The notes below the pieces were generated by a model. That model did no database searches. It worked only from the letters and a program-made list of their open reading frames with translations, and was not told the DNA's origin. From Balneolaceae bacterium (GTDB lineage: Bacteria; Bacteroidota; Rhodothermia; Balneolales; Balneolaceae), in the NCBI GenBank assembly GCA_007129085.1, contig SKWF01000233.1:1-5675 (forward strand): a stretch of 5,675 nt of DNA. Reading direction: 5' to 3'. The translations under genes and the position numbers were made by a program. Of this stretch, positions 5,220 to 5,675 are shown piece by piece; position 1 is the stretch's first letter, and each line of letters starts with the position of its first letter.

Positions 5220-5675
5220 TTATCGACTGTTCCGCTGATCTACTTTCTCGCGATATTTTTTATAGAGATCGCGGTGAGCATCATTCATATCAATTTTACG
5301 ACCTTCGATATAAGCTTGCTCCACCTGCGTGCTGTACTCCAGCGGGTTGCCCGTGGTGATCAACAGCGTGGCATCTTTACCGTTCTCCAGTGACCCCACT
5401 CGTTCCTCAATTCCCAGAATTTCTGCCGGAGATAGTGTTACCGCTCGCAGGGCTTCATCGGCATCCAATCCGTAGGCTGCAGATGCACCCGCTTCCCATG
5501 GCAATCTAAATGCGTAAGGTGCGCTGGATCCACCCGCAATCGCAAACGTAACGCCTGCATCATGCAGTTTCGACGGCAAGCTGTAACGGTCATCATACCC
5601 TTCCCAGGCACGATTTGGCGACGTCAATACCGATGTAATAATCACGGGAATATCCTTTCTCTCAAGGTGACCCGA
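5220..5675 (-). CDS. Amidohydrolase (imidazolonepropionase-like), C-terminal part; 5' end outside window
   Basis: Read from the right edge, the frame gives 151 residues and stops at TAA (5220-5222). It is open upstream, so the GTG at 5643-5645 is not the true start. The first half is the end of a TIM-barrel (VIITSVLTSPNRAW at 11-24; LHDAGVTFAIAGG at 37-49; AGASAAYGLDADEALRAVTL around 62-81). The second half is the typical C-terminal beta-sandwich return: NPAE-like SPAEILGI, RVGSLENGKDATLLI, GNPLEY, then AYIEGRKI. These are hallmarks of the metal-dependent amidohydrolase superfamily (HutI-like/Amidohydro_1). In canonical members the AFGTD segment after this strand supplies a metal-binding Asp; here it reads AIAGGSS, with no Asp. 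The substrate cannot be inferred. A charged tail, HRDLYKKYREKVDQRN, follows the domain. The terminator is at 5155-5192. Confidence 0.85.
   Translation of the reverse strand, partial: SGHLERKDIPVIITSVLTSPNRAWEGYDDRYSLPSKLHDAGVTFAIAGGSSAPYAFRLPWEAGASAAYGLDADEALRAVTLSPAEILGIEERVGSLENGKDATLLITTGNPLEYSTQVEQAYIEGRKIDMNDAHRDLYKKYREKVDQRNSR

Overview
The window (about 43% GC by eye) looks like chromosome of a Bacteroidota or Balneolota-type bacterium, perhaps a moderate halophile such as a Balneolaceae member. This is an inference from four things: TAnnTTTG-type promoter boxes, mostly weak Shine-Dalgarno sites, tRNAs without an encoded CCA, and acidic secreted proteins of the GSDH and DUF1080 families. 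No phage, plasmid, CRISPR or intact insertion sequence is visible.

Layout. Positions 1-1017 (minus) hold the N-terminal part of a large lipoprotein: signal peptide, three InlB-B-type repeats, an Asp/Gly/Asn-rich linker, and the start of a PQQ-type glucose/sorbosone dehydrogenase domain that runs off the left edge. This gene is easily missed because it has no stop in the window. Positions 1018-1312 are non-coding, with a candidate promoter and two inverted repeats. Positions 1313-1690 (minus) are a tRNA-Arg array: promoter, a decayed tRNA-Arg-like copy, tRNA-Arg(ACG), tRNA-Arg(TCG) and an intrinsic terminator. Two plus-strand genes follow: a monoacylglycerol-lipase-like alpha/beta hydrolase (1751-2668) and a secreted DUF1080/3-keto-disaccharide hydrolase-like protein (2829-3566). 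A likely bidirectional terminator separates these from the minus-strand unit: a 76-residue protein of unknown function (4723-4953) followed by a two-domain universal stress protein (3683-4678). The right edge holds the C-terminal part of a minus-strand amidohydrolase (5220-5675) with its own terminator.

How the genes fit together. The GSDH lipoprotein and the DUF1080 protein both suggest sugar or polysaccharide oxidation and breakdown at the cell surface or periplasm, but they are on opposite strands, separated by the tRNA array, and do not form an operon. The hydrolase, stress protein and amidohydrolase appear to be independent units. I see no convincing multi-gene undescribed system. The most notable points are the lipoprotein architecture, the decayed promoter-proximal tRNA copy, a dispersed palindrome present twice (2669-2707 and 5102-5141), and the missing canonical metal-site Asp in the amidohydrolase.
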